Shown here in pieces: positions 7,126-13,870 of a DNA stretch of 24,771 bases. Position 1 is the stretch's first letter. Each line of letters starts with the position of its first letter. Both the position numbers and the translations under genes were made by a program. The DNA comes from UBA5336 sp038526245. GTDB lineage: Bacteria > Pseudomonadota > Alphaproteobacteria > Caulobacterales > Hyphomonadaceae. A model generated the notes under the pieces. The model was not told the origin of the DNA, did no database searches, and worked only from the letters and a program-made list of their open reading frames with translations. The DNA lies in NCBI GenBank assembly GCA_038526245.1, contig JBCBGZ010000038.1, forward strand, positions 1 to 24,771, read 5' to 3'.

Positions 7126-7678
7126 TGTGATGGATTACGAACCACGCCTGAAAGCGAAGTACCGCGAGCAAATCGTTCCGGCGCTGCAGGAGAAGTTCAG
7201 CTACACCAATCCCATGATGATGCCCAAGCTCGACAAGGTCGTGCTGAATATGGGCGTGGGCGAGGCTGTCTCTGACTCCAAGAAGATCAAGCAGGCTGTT
7301 GCCGAACTTGAGCTGATCGCGGGTCAAAAGCCGGTGACGACGAAGGCCCGCAAGTCTATCGCTGGCTTCAAGCTGCGCGAAGGTATGGCCATCGGGTGTA
7401 AGGTCACGCTGCGCCGTGACCAAATGTACGAATTCCTCGACCGTCTCGTGACGATCGCCCTGCCGCGCGTGAAAGACTTCCGCGGTTTGAACGGCAAGAG
7501 CTTCGATGGTCGTGGCAATTACGCCATGGGCGTCAAGGAACACATCGTCTTCCCTGAGATCAATTATGATCAGGTGGAGACCATTCGCGGTATGGACATC
7601 ATTGTCTGCACCACCGCCAAAACCGATGAGGAAGCCAAGGCGTTGCTCGCCGAATGCGGCTTCCCTTTCCGGAACTAG
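7118..7678 (+). CDS. rplE: 50S ribosomal protein L5
   Basis: At 186 aa it carries YEPRLKAKYREQIVPALQEKF, MPKLDKVVLNMGVGEAVSDSKKI and the C-terminal FPEINYDQVETIRGMDIIVCTTAKTDEEAKALLAECGFPF. L5 binds 5S rRNA in the central protuberance and contacts the P-site tRNA. ATG 7118 is chosen because GGGGAG (7105-7110) lies 7 nt upstream and it gives the expected length; the open frame extends further upstream without homology. It overlaps the rplX end by 8 nt in another frame. Confidence 0.95.
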   Translation: MSDVMDYEPRLKAKYREQIVPALQEKFSYTNPMMMPKLDKVVLNMGVGEAVSDSKKIKQAVAELELIAGQKPVTTKARKSIAGFKLREGMAIGCKVTLRRDQMYEFLDRLVTIALPRVKDFRGLNGKSFDGRGNYAMGVKEHIVFPEINYDQVETIRGMDIIVCTTAKTDEEAKALLAECGFPFRN

Positions 7679-7699
7679 CGCGAGAGGATCTGAAGGCAG

Positions 7700-8005
7700 A
7701 TGGCCAAGAAAAGCGCAATCGAACGGAACCAAAAGCGCGAGCGCCTGGTGGCGAAGTACGCCGCGCGCCGCGAGAAGCTGAAAGCCATTGCGATGGACAG
7801 CGAGCTGCCGCTGGAGGAGCGCTTCAAGGCGCGCCTGAAGCTGGCTGAGCTGCCGCGCAATTCCGCACCAAACCGTGTGCGTAACCGGTGTGAAGTTACC
7901 GGTCGTCCCCGCGGTTACTATCGTAAACTCCGCATGTCGCGGATCGCGCTGCGGGAGCTCGGCTCCCAGGGCATGATCCCCGGTCTCGTGAAGTCTAGCT
8001 GGTAA
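7700..8005 (+). CDS. rpsN: 30S ribosomal protein S14 (zinc-free type)
   Basis: At 101 aa it has the long S14 form: MAKKSAIERNQKRERLVAKYAARREKLKA at the start, and the conserved NRCEVTGRPRGYYRKLRMSRIALRELGSQGMIPGLVKSSW at the end. Only one cysteine is present and there is no CxxC pair, so this is the C-minus, zinc-independent version. S14 is assembled late in the 30S head. It starts 21 nt after rplE. Confidence 0.97.
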   Translation: MAKKSAIERNQKRERLVAKYAARREKLKAIAMDSELPLEERFKARLKLAELPRNSAPNRVRNRCEVTGRPRGYYRKLRMSRIALRELGSQGMIPGLVKSSW

Positions 8006-8017
8006 GGAGGAACTGTA

Positions 8018-8413
8018 ATGCAATTGTCAGATCCCCTCGGTGATATGCTCACCCGCATCCGCAATGCTCAGATGCGGAACATGTCTGCCGTGAGCACGCC
8101 AGCTTCAAAACTGCGCATGCGCGTGCTCGAAGTTCTGCAGAACGAAGGCTACATCCGTGGCTTCGTCGTGGTTGAGAAAGACGGTCACAAGAACATCGAG
8201 ATTGAGCTGAAGTACTTTGAGGGCTCGCCCGTGATCAACGAGCTGAAGCGCGTGTCCAAGCCCGGCCGTCGCGTTTACTCTGCGGTGGGTGACCTGCCGC
8301 TGGTGCGCAACGGTCTCGGCATCAACATCCTTTCGACCTCGAAAGGCGTGATGTCCGACAATATGGCGCGCGAAAACAATGTGGGCGGAGAAATTCTCTG
8401 CCGCGTGAGCTAG
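8018..8413 (+). CDS. rpsH: 30S ribosomal protein S8
   Basis: At 131 aa it starts DPLGDMLTRIRNAQMRNMSAVSTPASKLRMRVLEVLQNEGYI and ends with the S8 signature GVMSDNMARENNVGGEILCRVS. S8 binds the central domain of 16S rRNA. In E. coli it is the translational repressor of the spc operon, acting on the L5 start region; no clear copy of that target was seen here. It has the strongest ribosome-binding site in the cluster, AAGGAGGA (8004-8011), 6 nt before the ATG. Confidence 0.97.
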   Translation: MQLSDPLGDMLTRIRNAQMRNMSAVSTPASKLRMRVLEVLQNEGYIRGFVVVEKDGHKNIEIELKYFEGSPVINELKRVSKPGRRVYSAVGDLPLVRNGLGINILSTSKGVMSDNMARENNVGGEILCRVS

Positions 8414-8434
8414 GCTAGGGAGAGGAGAGAAGAG

Positions 8435-9046
8435 ATGTCCCGTATTGGCAAACTCCCAATTCCGATCCCGTCGGGCACGGAAGTGAAGGTGAACGGCCAG
8501 ACGATTGAGGCCAAGGGAAAGAAGGGCGCGTTGTCGCTCACCCTGTCTGAACTCGTCACGCCGGCTCTGGAAGGGGCCGAGCTGAAGATCTCGCCACGCG
8601 AAGACCTGGTGAACCGTGCGAATGAGCGGATTGACCTGTTCAAGAAGCGCGGCAAGAAACTGCCAACCTTCGCTGAAGCCCTCGATCCTGCCGCCCGGAC
8701 CCAGTGGGGCACAGCGCGCGCGCGCGTTGCGAACATGATCCAGGGTGTAACCGACGGCTTCCAGAAGACGCTTGAAATTCAGGGCGTTGGTTACCGTGCG
8801 CAAATGCAGGGCAAGGACCTGAAACTGTCGCTCGGCTTCTCCCACGATGTGATTTACACGGCGCCGGATGGCATTGAACTCAAGGCGGCCAAGCCGACTG
8901 AAGTGATCGTTTCCGGAATCGATAAACAGCAGGTTGGCCAGGTGGCTGCAGAAATCCGCTCCTACCGTCCGCCAGAGCCCTATAAGGGCAAGGGTGTGCG
9001 TTATGATGGCGAATATGTCCGCCGCAAGGAAGGCAAGAAGAAGTAA
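8435..9046 (+). CDS. rplF: 50S ribosomal protein L6 with internal insertion
   Basis: The L6 sequence is clear: MSRIGKLPIPIPSGTEVKVNGQTIEAKGKKG, then VANMIQGVTDGFQKTLEIQGVGYRAQMQG, then the C-terminal signature IRSYRPPEPYKGKGVRY. At 203 aa it is about 25 residues longer than the usual 177. The extra length sits in the N-terminal domain at about residues 57-86, between KISPRED and QWGTARARVANM; E. coli has only a short loop there. The insert is basic and helical in character (NRANERIDLFKKRGKKLPTFAEALDP) and in frame. L6 lies at the base of the stalk near the sarcin-ricin loop. Confidence 0.96.
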   Translation: MSRIGKLPIPIPSGTEVKVNGQTIEAKGKKGALSLTLSELVTPALEGAELKISPREDLVNRANERIDLFKKRGKKLPTFAEALDPAARTQWGTARARVANMIQGVTDGFQKTLEIQGVGYRAQMQGKDLKLSLGFSHDVIYTAPDGIELKAAKPTEVIVSGIDKQQVGQVAAEIRSYRPPEPYKGKGVRYDGEYVRRKEGKKK

Positions 9047-9051
9047 GTCCG

Positions 9052-9414
9052 ATGAAGAGCTCACGCGAAAAACTGCTCCGCCGCGCCCAGCGCACCCGGA
9101 CCCGCTTGAAGAAGCTGGCAGACGGGCGCCCGCGCCTCACTGTGGCGCGCAGCCACAAAAATATCTCCGCCCAGGTGATCGACGACGAAAAGGGTGTGAC
9201 CCTTGCCGCCGCCTCGACGCTGGAAGAGGCGCTGAAGAAAGCCATCAAGTCGGGCGGCGACGCTGCTGCGGCCGCAAAGGTTGGCGAAGTGCTGGCTGAG
9301 CGCGCCAAGAAGGCGGGTGTTGAAGACGTGGTTTTCGATCGCGGCGGCTACATGTTCCATGGCCGGGTGAAAGCCCTGGCAGATGCCGCCCGTGAGGGCG
9401 GCCTGAAGTTCTAG
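9052..9414 (+). CDS. rplR: 50S ribosomal protein L18
   Basis: The 120-aa length and sequence fit L18: RRAQRTRTRLKKLADGRPRLTVARSHKNISAQVIDD, AASTLEEALKKAIKSGGDAAAAAKVGEVLAERAKKAGVEDVVFDRGGYMFHGRVKALADAAREGGLKF. L18 carries 5S rRNA into the central protuberance together with L5. It follows rplF by 5 nt. Confidence 0.97.
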   Translation: MKSSREKLLRRAQRTRTRLKKLADGRPRLTVARSHKNISAQVIDDEKGVTLAAASTLEEALKKAIKSGGDAAAAAKVGEVLAERAKKAGVEDVVFDRGGYMFHGRVKALADAAREGGLKF

Positions 9415-9424
9415 GAGACCGGCA

Positions 9425-10036
9425 ATGGCAGAACAGCAAGGCGGACGGGGCGGCAATGACCGCGGTGGACGCGGCCGAGGCCGCGACAATCGCCGCGATG
9501 AAGAACAGTCCGAGTTTGTCGACAAGCTTGTCGGCATCAACCGCGTCGCCAAGACGGTGAAAGGCGGCAAGAATTTCGGTTTTGCAGCCCTCGTCGTCGT
9601 GGGTGACCAGAAGGGCCGTGCCGGCTTCGGCAAGGGTAAGGCCCGCGAAGTGCCAGAGGCCATTCGCAAGGCAACCGAAGAAGCCAAGCGCAACATGGTG
9701 CGTGTGCCCCTTCGTGAAGGCCGCACGCTACACCATGATGGCAAGGGTCGTCACGGCGCTGGCAAGGTCGTCCTTCGGGCGGCGCCTCCTGGAACCGGCG
9801 TGATCGCGGGTGGTCCAATGCGTGCCGTGATGGAAGTGCTCGGTGTTCAGGACGTTGTTGGCAAGTCCATCGGGTCTTCAAACCCCTACAACATGGTGCG
9901 CGCGACATTTGATGCGCTCAAGCGCCAGACCAGCCCTCGCCAGGTCGCATCCAAGCGTGGCCTGAAGGTACAGGACGTCGTCGCCCGCCGGGCAGATGGT
10001 GCGTCCGAAGCCGGCATGGCTGAGGTGACGAGCTAG
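9425..10036 (+). CDS. rpsE: 30S ribosomal protein S5
   Basis: At 203 aa it has the S5 double-stranded-RNA-binding domain (EFVDKLVGINRVAKTVKGGKNFGFAALVVVGDQKGRAGFGKGKAREVPEAIRKA) and the C-terminal IGSSNPYNMVRATFDALKRQTSP. S5 shapes the mRNA entry site and affects decoding accuracy. The first 30 or so residues are an Arg/Gly-rich, probably disordered tail (GGRGGNDRGGRGRGRDNRR). A tail of this kind is common in alphaproteobacterial S5. Confidence 0.97.
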   Translation: MAEQQGGRGGNDRGGRGRGRDNRRDEEQSEFVDKLVGINRVAKTVKGGKNFGFAALVVVGDQKGRAGFGKGKAREVPEAIRKATEEAKRNMVRVPLREGRTLHHDGKGRHGAGKVVLRAAPPGTGVIAGGPMRAVMEVLGVQDVVGKSIGSSNPYNMVRATFDALKRQTSPRQVASKRGLKVQDVVARRADGASEAGMAEVTS

Positions 10037-10046
10037 GAGCGGGCCA

Positions 10047-10238
10047 ATGGCTGATAAGATGATTACAGTGAAGCAAACGGGATCTCCGATCCGCCGTGAG
10101 AAAAGCCAACGCGCGACCCTGGTCGGTCTCGGCCTGAACAAAATTGGTCGCACGCGGACGCTCAAGGACACTCCCGAGGTTCGCGGCATGATCACCAAGG
10201 TCCAGCACATGGTCGAAATCGTCGAGGAAGGCGCTTAA
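10047..10238 (+). CDS. rpmD: 50S ribosomal protein L30
   Basis: This 63-aa protein reads ITVKQTGSPIRREKSQRATLVGLGLNKIGRTRTLKDTPEVRGMITKVQHMVEIVEE, the bacterial L30 pattern. L30 is a small 23S-binding protein. It is placed between rpsE and rplO as expected, with AGGAGCGGGCC upstream of its ATG. Confidence 0.96.
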   Translation: MADKMITVKQTGSPIRREKSQRATLVGLGLNKIGRTRTLKDTPEVRGMITKVQHMVEIVEEGA

Positions 10239-10301
10239 AAAGCGCGAATTCGACGTATTCCTGGCGATTTGGCCGGGATTTGAACGAGAAGAGTTGAAGC
10301 G

Positions 10302-10784
10302 ATGAAACTGAACGAACTGTCTCCAGCCAGCGGCTCCACAAAAGCGCGCACCCGCGTCGGTCGCGGTGTGGGTTCGGGCAAGGGCAAGACCGGTGGCCGC
10401 GGCGTGAAGGGCCAGAAGTCACGTTCAGGCGTGGCGATCAACGGCTTCGAGGGTGGCCAAATGCCGATCTATATGCGTTTGCCGAAGCGTGGCTTCAAAG
10501 CGCGCGGATCAAAAACGCATGCCTGGATCAATCTGGGCCGCCTCAACGCCGCCATCGAGGCCGGCAAACTGGACGCGGGAAACATCACGGAAGAAACTCT
10601 CGTGACCTCTGGTGTCGTGCGCCGCGCCAAGGATGGTATCCGTCTGTTGGCGAAAGGTGATGCGCCAAAGAATGCCAAGATTACGGTTTCGGGCGCCTCC
10701 AAGGCCGCCGTGGAAGCTGTAGAAAAAGCGGGTGGTTCAGTGACGCTGACAGGCCCCGTCAAAGCGGACGCGGAAGAGGCCTGA
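10302..10784 (+). CDS. rplO: 50S ribosomal protein L15
   Basis: At 160 aa it opens MKLNELSPASGSTKARTRVGRGVGSGKGKTGGRGVKGQKSRSGVAINGFEGGQMPIYMRLPKRGF, the Gly/Arg-rich L15 N-terminal segment that threads through 23S rRNA. The C-terminal globular part includes KITVSGASKAAVEAVEKAGGSV. It is separated from rpmD by 63 nt with no structure noted, and starts after an AGAAGAG site. Confidence 0.97.
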   Translation: MKLNELSPASGSTKARTRVGRGVGSGKGKTGGRGVKGQKSRSGVAINGFEGGQMPIYMRLPKRGFKARGSKTHAWINLGRLNAAIEAGKLDAGNITEETLVTSGVVRRAKDGIRLLAKGDAPKNAKITVSGASKAAVEAVEKAGGSVTLTGPVKADAEEA

Positions 10785-10845
10785 TCGCGGCGGCGCAGTC
10801 ACAACTGAGCTTTTTTGACCCCTAAAGGGTTCACAAACCTCAAAG

Positions 10846-10865
10846 CGCCGCCAATCTGGGCGGCG
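10846..10865 (+). other. Hairpin between rplO and secY
   Basis: CGCCGCC (10846-10852) pairs with GGCGGCG (10859-10865) around a 6-nt loop, followed by the weakly T-rich ATTTGTATC. It lies in the 109-nt space between rplO and secY, just ahead of the secY ribosome-binding site. With no continuous T-run it is not a full terminator. It may reduce read-through or stabilise mRNA ends, so that secY is made less than the ribosomal proteins. Confidence 0.45.
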
Positions 10866-10893
10866 TATTTGTATCTCCGGGGAGGAGAAATCC

Positions 10894-12288
10894 TTGGCCT
10901 CTGCAGCTGAACAACTTGCGCGCAACGTGAACTTTGGAAGCTTCGCCAAGGCGAAAGACCTCCAGAAACGCATTCTCTTCACATTGGGTATCCTGGCCCT
11001 CTATCGCCTGGGCACGTTTATTCCGGTGCCCGGAATTGACCAGGCCGCCTTTGCCCAGTTCTTCGAGAGCCAGTCCGGCGGCATGCTCGGCAATATCAAC
11101 ATGTTCTCCGGCGGCGCGATCGAGCGCATGTCGATCTTTGCCCTGAACGTGATGCCCTACATTACCGCGTCGATCATTATCCAGATGATGACGTCGGCCT
11201 CTCCGACGCTCGAAAAGCTTAAGAAAGAGGGCGAGGCCGGACGCAAGCAGATCAACCAGTATACGCGGTATCTGACACTTGGTTTTGCGGTGGTCCAGAG
11301 CTTCGGCATTGCCATTGGAATGGCCACAAACGGGCTGTCGATCGACAGTCTGCCGGGGTGGTTCTTCATCCTGACGGGCGTGGTGACTCTTACGGGCGGC
11401 ACCATGCTGCTGATGTGGATGGGTGAGCAGATCACGGCGCGCGGCATCGGTAACGGTATCTCCCTGATCATTTTCGCCGGCATCATCGCGGAGATGCCCC
11501 GGGCAATCTTCAACCTGCTCGCGTCCATGCGCGGCACCGGGGCGAATGTCAGCTTCGTGCTGTTGATCACTGCGCTTGTCATCGCGCTTGTTGTGTTCAT
11601 CGTGTTCATTGAACGCTCCCAACGCCGCCTGCTGATCCAGTATCCCAAGCGCCAGCAGGGCAATCAGATGATGCAGGGGCAAAACTCGTTCCTGCCATTG
11701 AAGATCAATACGTCGGGCGTGATCCCTCCCATCTTCGCCATCGCCATCCTGATGCTGCCGATGACGCTCGTTGGATTTTCCGGTGGAAACACTGTGGATC
11801 CCACCGCAGCCGCTGCCGCTGGATCAGGCATGGTTGGCGAGGTGACCACCTGGCTGGCGCAAACCTTCGCGCCGGGAAGCTGGACCTACATCATCACATA
11901 CGGCGTGCTCGTGGCGTTTTTCTGCTTCTTCTATACGTCCATCATGTTCAATCCCCAGGAGACGGCTGAGAACCTTCGTAAGTATGGTGGTTTCATCCCG
12001 GGGATCCGGCCTGGCAAGAATACTGCAGCCTATATCGACTATGTGCTGACTCGACTTACGACGATTGGCGCTATCTATTTGGTGTTCGTATGTATCTTGC
12101 CGGAGCTGCTCCGGCGGTATTATCCGGAAATCCCCTTCTATATCGGGGGCACATCGCTTCTGATCGTTGTCTCGGTGACCATGGACACCGTGACCCAGAT
12201 CCAGAGTCACATGCTGGCCCACCAATATGAGGGAATGTTGAAGAAAAGCCGGCTCGGCGGGAAGAAGGGGTCCCGGGCGCGCCAGTAA
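10894..12288 (+). CDS. secY: Protein translocase subunit SecY
   Basis: At 464 aa this is the channel subunit of the SecYEG translocon in the inner membrane. The first membrane segment is at about 27-45 (ILFTLGILALYRLGTFIPV). The plug region (about 62-80, GGMLGNINMFSGGAIERMSI) and the following SIIIQMMTSASPTLEKLKKEGE are well conserved. The basic cytosolic loop ERSQRRLLIQYPKRQQGNQMMQGQNSFLPLKINTSGVIPPIFA and the C-terminal loop NPQETAENLRKYGGFIPGIRPGKNT are complete. The start is TTG 10894, preceded by GGAGGAG (10881-10887) with a 6-nt gap; an ATG start would cut into conserved sequence. adk follows after 26 nt. Confidence 0.97.
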   Translation: MASAAEQLARNVNFGSFAKAKDLQKRILFTLGILALYRLGTFIPVPGIDQAAFAQFFESQSGGMLGNINMFSGGAIERMSIFALNVMPYITASIIIQMMTSASPTLEKLKKEGEAGRKQINQYTRYLTLGFAVVQSFGIAIGMATNGLSIDSLPGWFFILTGVVTLTGGTMLLMWMGEQITARGIGNGISLIIFAGIIAEMPRAIFNLLASMRGTGANVSFVLLITALVIALVVFIVFIERSQRRLLIQYPKRQQGNQMMQGQNSFLPLKINTSGVIPPIFAIAILMLPMTLVGFSGGNTVDPTAAAAAGSGMVGEVTTWLAQTFAPGSWTYIITYGVLVAFFCFFYTSIMFNPQETAENLRKYGGFIPGIRPGKNTAAYIDYVLTRLTTIGAIYLVFVCILPELLRRYYPEIPFYIGGTSLLIVVSVTMDTVTQIQSHMLAHQYEGMLKKSRLGGKKGSRARQ

Positions 12289-12314
12289 AAAAGGCCCTGG
12301 GAGGAACCCGTAGT

Positions 12315-12884
12315 ATGAACCTAATCCTGTTTGGACCGCCGGCTGCCGGCAAAGGCACCCAGGCCAAGCGTCTCGTGAACGAGCGGGGCTTCATCCAGCT
12401 GTCGACCGGCGACATGTTGCGCGGGGCCGTCGCGTCCGGCTCGGAATTGGGCACGCGTGTGAAGTCGATTTTGGAAGAAGGCGGTCTTGTGTCCGACGAG
12501 ATCGTCATCGCGCTGATTGATGAGAAACTGACTGAACATGCCGATGCGCCCGGGTTCATCTATGATGGGTTCCCGCGCACGGTGGGGCAGGCAGAAGCGC
12601 TCGACGCCTTGCTCGAAAAGCGTGGCACGAAAGTCCATAAGGTGATCCGCCTCGTCGTGGACCAGGATGCCTTGATCGAGCGAGTCACGAAGCGATTTGA
12701 AGAGCAGGGGCGTAAGGACGACAACCCGGCGACCTTCACCGTGCGCCTTGAGAAGTATAACGGCGACACGGCACCGCTTATTCCCATTTATGCTGAACGT
12801 GGCGTGCTCACCGAAGTCGATGGTATGGGTACAATCGAGGCGGTTTCCGAAGGGATCGACGCTGCTTTGGCGCCTGTGGATTAA
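12315..12884 (+). CDS. adk: Adenylate kinase (short form)
   Basis: At 189 aa it catalyses ATP + AMP = 2 ADP in the cytosol. The P-loop is GPPAAGKGT at residues 7-15. STGDMLR (AMP site), YDGFPRTVGQAEAL and the LID-side arginines with DDNPATFTVRLEKYN are present. The LID is the short kind without a zinc-binding cysteine set, as is typical of alphaproteobacteria. The secY-adk-rpsM order is also standard there. A GGGAGGA site precedes the ATG. No terminator was seen after it, so read-through into the rpsM promoter region is possible. Confidence 0.97.
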   Translation: MNLILFGPPAAGKGTQAKRLVNERGFIQLSTGDMLRGAVASGSELGTRVKSILEEGGLVSDEIVIALIDEKLTEHADAPGFIYDGFPRTVGQAEALDALLEKRGTKVHKVIRLVVDQDALIERVTKRFEEQGRKDDNPATFTVRLEKYNGDTAPLIPIYAERGVLTEVDGMGTIEAVSEGIDAALAPVD

Positions 12885-12912
12885 ACGGCCTGCAAAAGCC
12901 GCGATTCTTCTA

Positions 12913-12940
12913 TTGACGCCGCACTTTGCGCGGCTATAAC
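12913..12940 (+). promoter_or_regulatory. Sigma-70 promoter of rpsM-rpsK-rpoA-rplQ
   Basis: TTGACG (12913-12918), a 16-nt spacer and TATAAC (12935-12940) make the best promoter match in the window. It is followed by a GC-rich discriminator (GACGCAC), which would fit stringent (ppGpp) control. It lies in the 160-nt space after adk. Transcription would start near 12947, about 98 nt before rpsM. Confidence 0.75.
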
Positions 12941-12974
12941 GACGCACTTCGTTAAGACGGCAGAACGTCTCCCT

Positions 12975-12996
12975 GCGCGCGGGTTATTTCGCGCGC
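12975..12996 (+). other. Hairpin in the rpsM (alpha operon) leader
   Basis: GCGCGCG (12975-12981) pairs with CGCGCGC (12990-12996) around an 8-nt loop (GGTTATTT), between the promoter and the rpsM ribosome-binding site. In E. coli the alpha-operon leader folds into a pseudoknot bound by S4. This leader is different in sequence, and no S4 gene is nearby, so any S4 role is only a possibility. Confidence 0.45.
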
Positions 12997-13044
12997 TCGA
13001 GGGCGGTTTTGCATTGATACAAGACGTTCAGGAGCTTGGCGCCC

Positions 13045-13413
13045 GTGGCCCGTATTGCCGGTGTAAACATCCCTACGAATAAGCGCGTGGAAATCGCGCT
13101 GACCTATATTCACGGTATTGGCCCTGCCATGGCCCGTGAGATCACTGAGAAGGTGGGCATTGCGCGTGAGCGCCGTGTGCAGGAACTTTCCGATGCCGAG
13201 GTGATCCAGATCCGCGAGACGATCGACCGAGATTATACGGTTGAGGGCGACCTGCGCCGGGAAGTGTCCATGAACATCAAGCGATTGATGGATCTGGGCT
13301 GCTATCGCGGCCTGCGCCATCGTCGCCGTCTGCCAGTGCGCGGCCAGCGTACACATACAAATGCTCGCACGCGCAAAGGGCCCGCCAAGCCTATTGCCGG
13401 CAAGAAGAAATAG
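13045..13413 (+). CDS. rpsM: 30S ribosomal protein S13
   Basis: At 122 aa it starts ARIAGVNIPTNKRVEIALTYIHGIG and ends RGQRTHTNARTRKGPAKPIAGKKK, the full S13 pattern including the head-to-P-site-tRNA tail. GTG 13045 is chosen as the start. It yields the family N-terminus (M)ARIAGVNIP and has AGGAG (13030-13034) 10 nt upstream. An in-frame TTG at 13036 would leave only 1 nt after the Shine-Dalgarno. S13 forms the bridge between the 30S head and the 50S subunit. It is the first gene after the second promoter. Confidence 0.96.
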   Translation: MARIAGVNIPTNKRVEIALTYIHGIGPAMAREITEKVGIARERRVQELSDAEVIQIRETIDRDYTVEGDLRREVSMNIKRLMDLGCYRGLRHRRRLPVRGQRTHTNARTRKGPAKPIAGKKK

Positions 13414-13423
13414 GACCTGAGAA

Positions 13424-13813
13424 ATGGCCAAGGATACCCAGCGCGTCCGCAAGAGAGAGCGCAAGAACATTACGTCCGGCATGGTGCATGTGAACTCCTC
13501 GTTCAACAACACCATGATTACGATCACTGACGCCCAGGGAAATGCGATTTCCTGGAGCTCGGCCGGTGCCATGGGCTTCAAAGGCTCGCGTAAGTCGACA
13601 CCCTATGCCGCTCAGGTTGCTGCGGAAGATGCTGCGAAGAAAGCCCAGGAGCACGGCCTGAAGACGGTCGAAGTGAATGTCCGCGGGCCTGGATCTGGCC
13701 GCGAGAGTGCACTTCGCGCCCTGCAAGCTGTTGGTCTTACCGTCACATCCATCCGTGACACGACCCCGATCCCCCATAATGGATGCCGCCCGCCGAAACG
13801 CCGCCGCGTCTAG
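13424..13813 (+). CDS. rpsK: 30S ribosomal protein S11
   Basis: At 129 aa it has GMVHVNSSFNNTMITITDAQGNAISWSSAGAMGFKGSRKSTPYAAQ and the C-terminal GPGSGRESALRALQAVGLTVTSIRDTTPIPHNGCRPPKRRRV. The HNG site is the asparagine that becomes isoaspartate in E. coli S11. S11 lies on the 30S platform. It is 10 nt after rpsM. Confidence 0.98.
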   Translation: MAKDTQRVRKRERKNITSGMVHVNSSFNNTMITITDAQGNAISWSSAGAMGFKGSRKSTPYAAQVAAEDAAKKAQEHGLKTVEVNVRGPGSGRESALRALQAVGLTVTSIRDTTPIPHNGCRPPKRRRV

Positions 13814-13820
13814 TTTTCCT

Positions 13821-13842
13821 CGGCGCCTCAACAGGGGCGCCG
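13821..13842 (+). other. Hairpin between rpsK and rpoA
   Basis: CGGCGCCTC (13821-13829) pairs with GGGGCGCCG (13834-13842) as a 9-bp stem with one G-U pair and the 4-nt loop AACA. It fills the 57-nt space before rpoA and ends 28 nt before its ATG. No T-run follows, so it is probably a processing, stability or partial-attenuation element, not a terminator. Confidence 0.5.
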
Positions 13843-13870
13843 CCATTGTCTTTGCTCCCAGGAGTCGCCT

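Noticed and set aside
7058..8023. 321-codon open frame antisense to rplE-rpsN
   Set aside because: It spans two certain ribosomal genes and their spacer on the opposite strand. No ribosome-binding site or recognisable domain was seen.
8105..9064. 319-codon open frame antisense to rpsH-rplF
   Set aside because: Same reason: it is a shadow of codon bias opposite two certain genes.
10840..11682. 280-codon open frame antisense to secY
   Set aside because: It lies wholly opposite a conserved gene, has low-complexity His/Asp/Arg-rich content and no family similarity. Such frames are expected from high GC at third codon positions.
12885..13044. rpmJ (L36), which follows secY in many bacteria
   Set aside because: No 37-41 codon basic ORF with the CxxC...H pattern is present; only a promoter and leader are found there.
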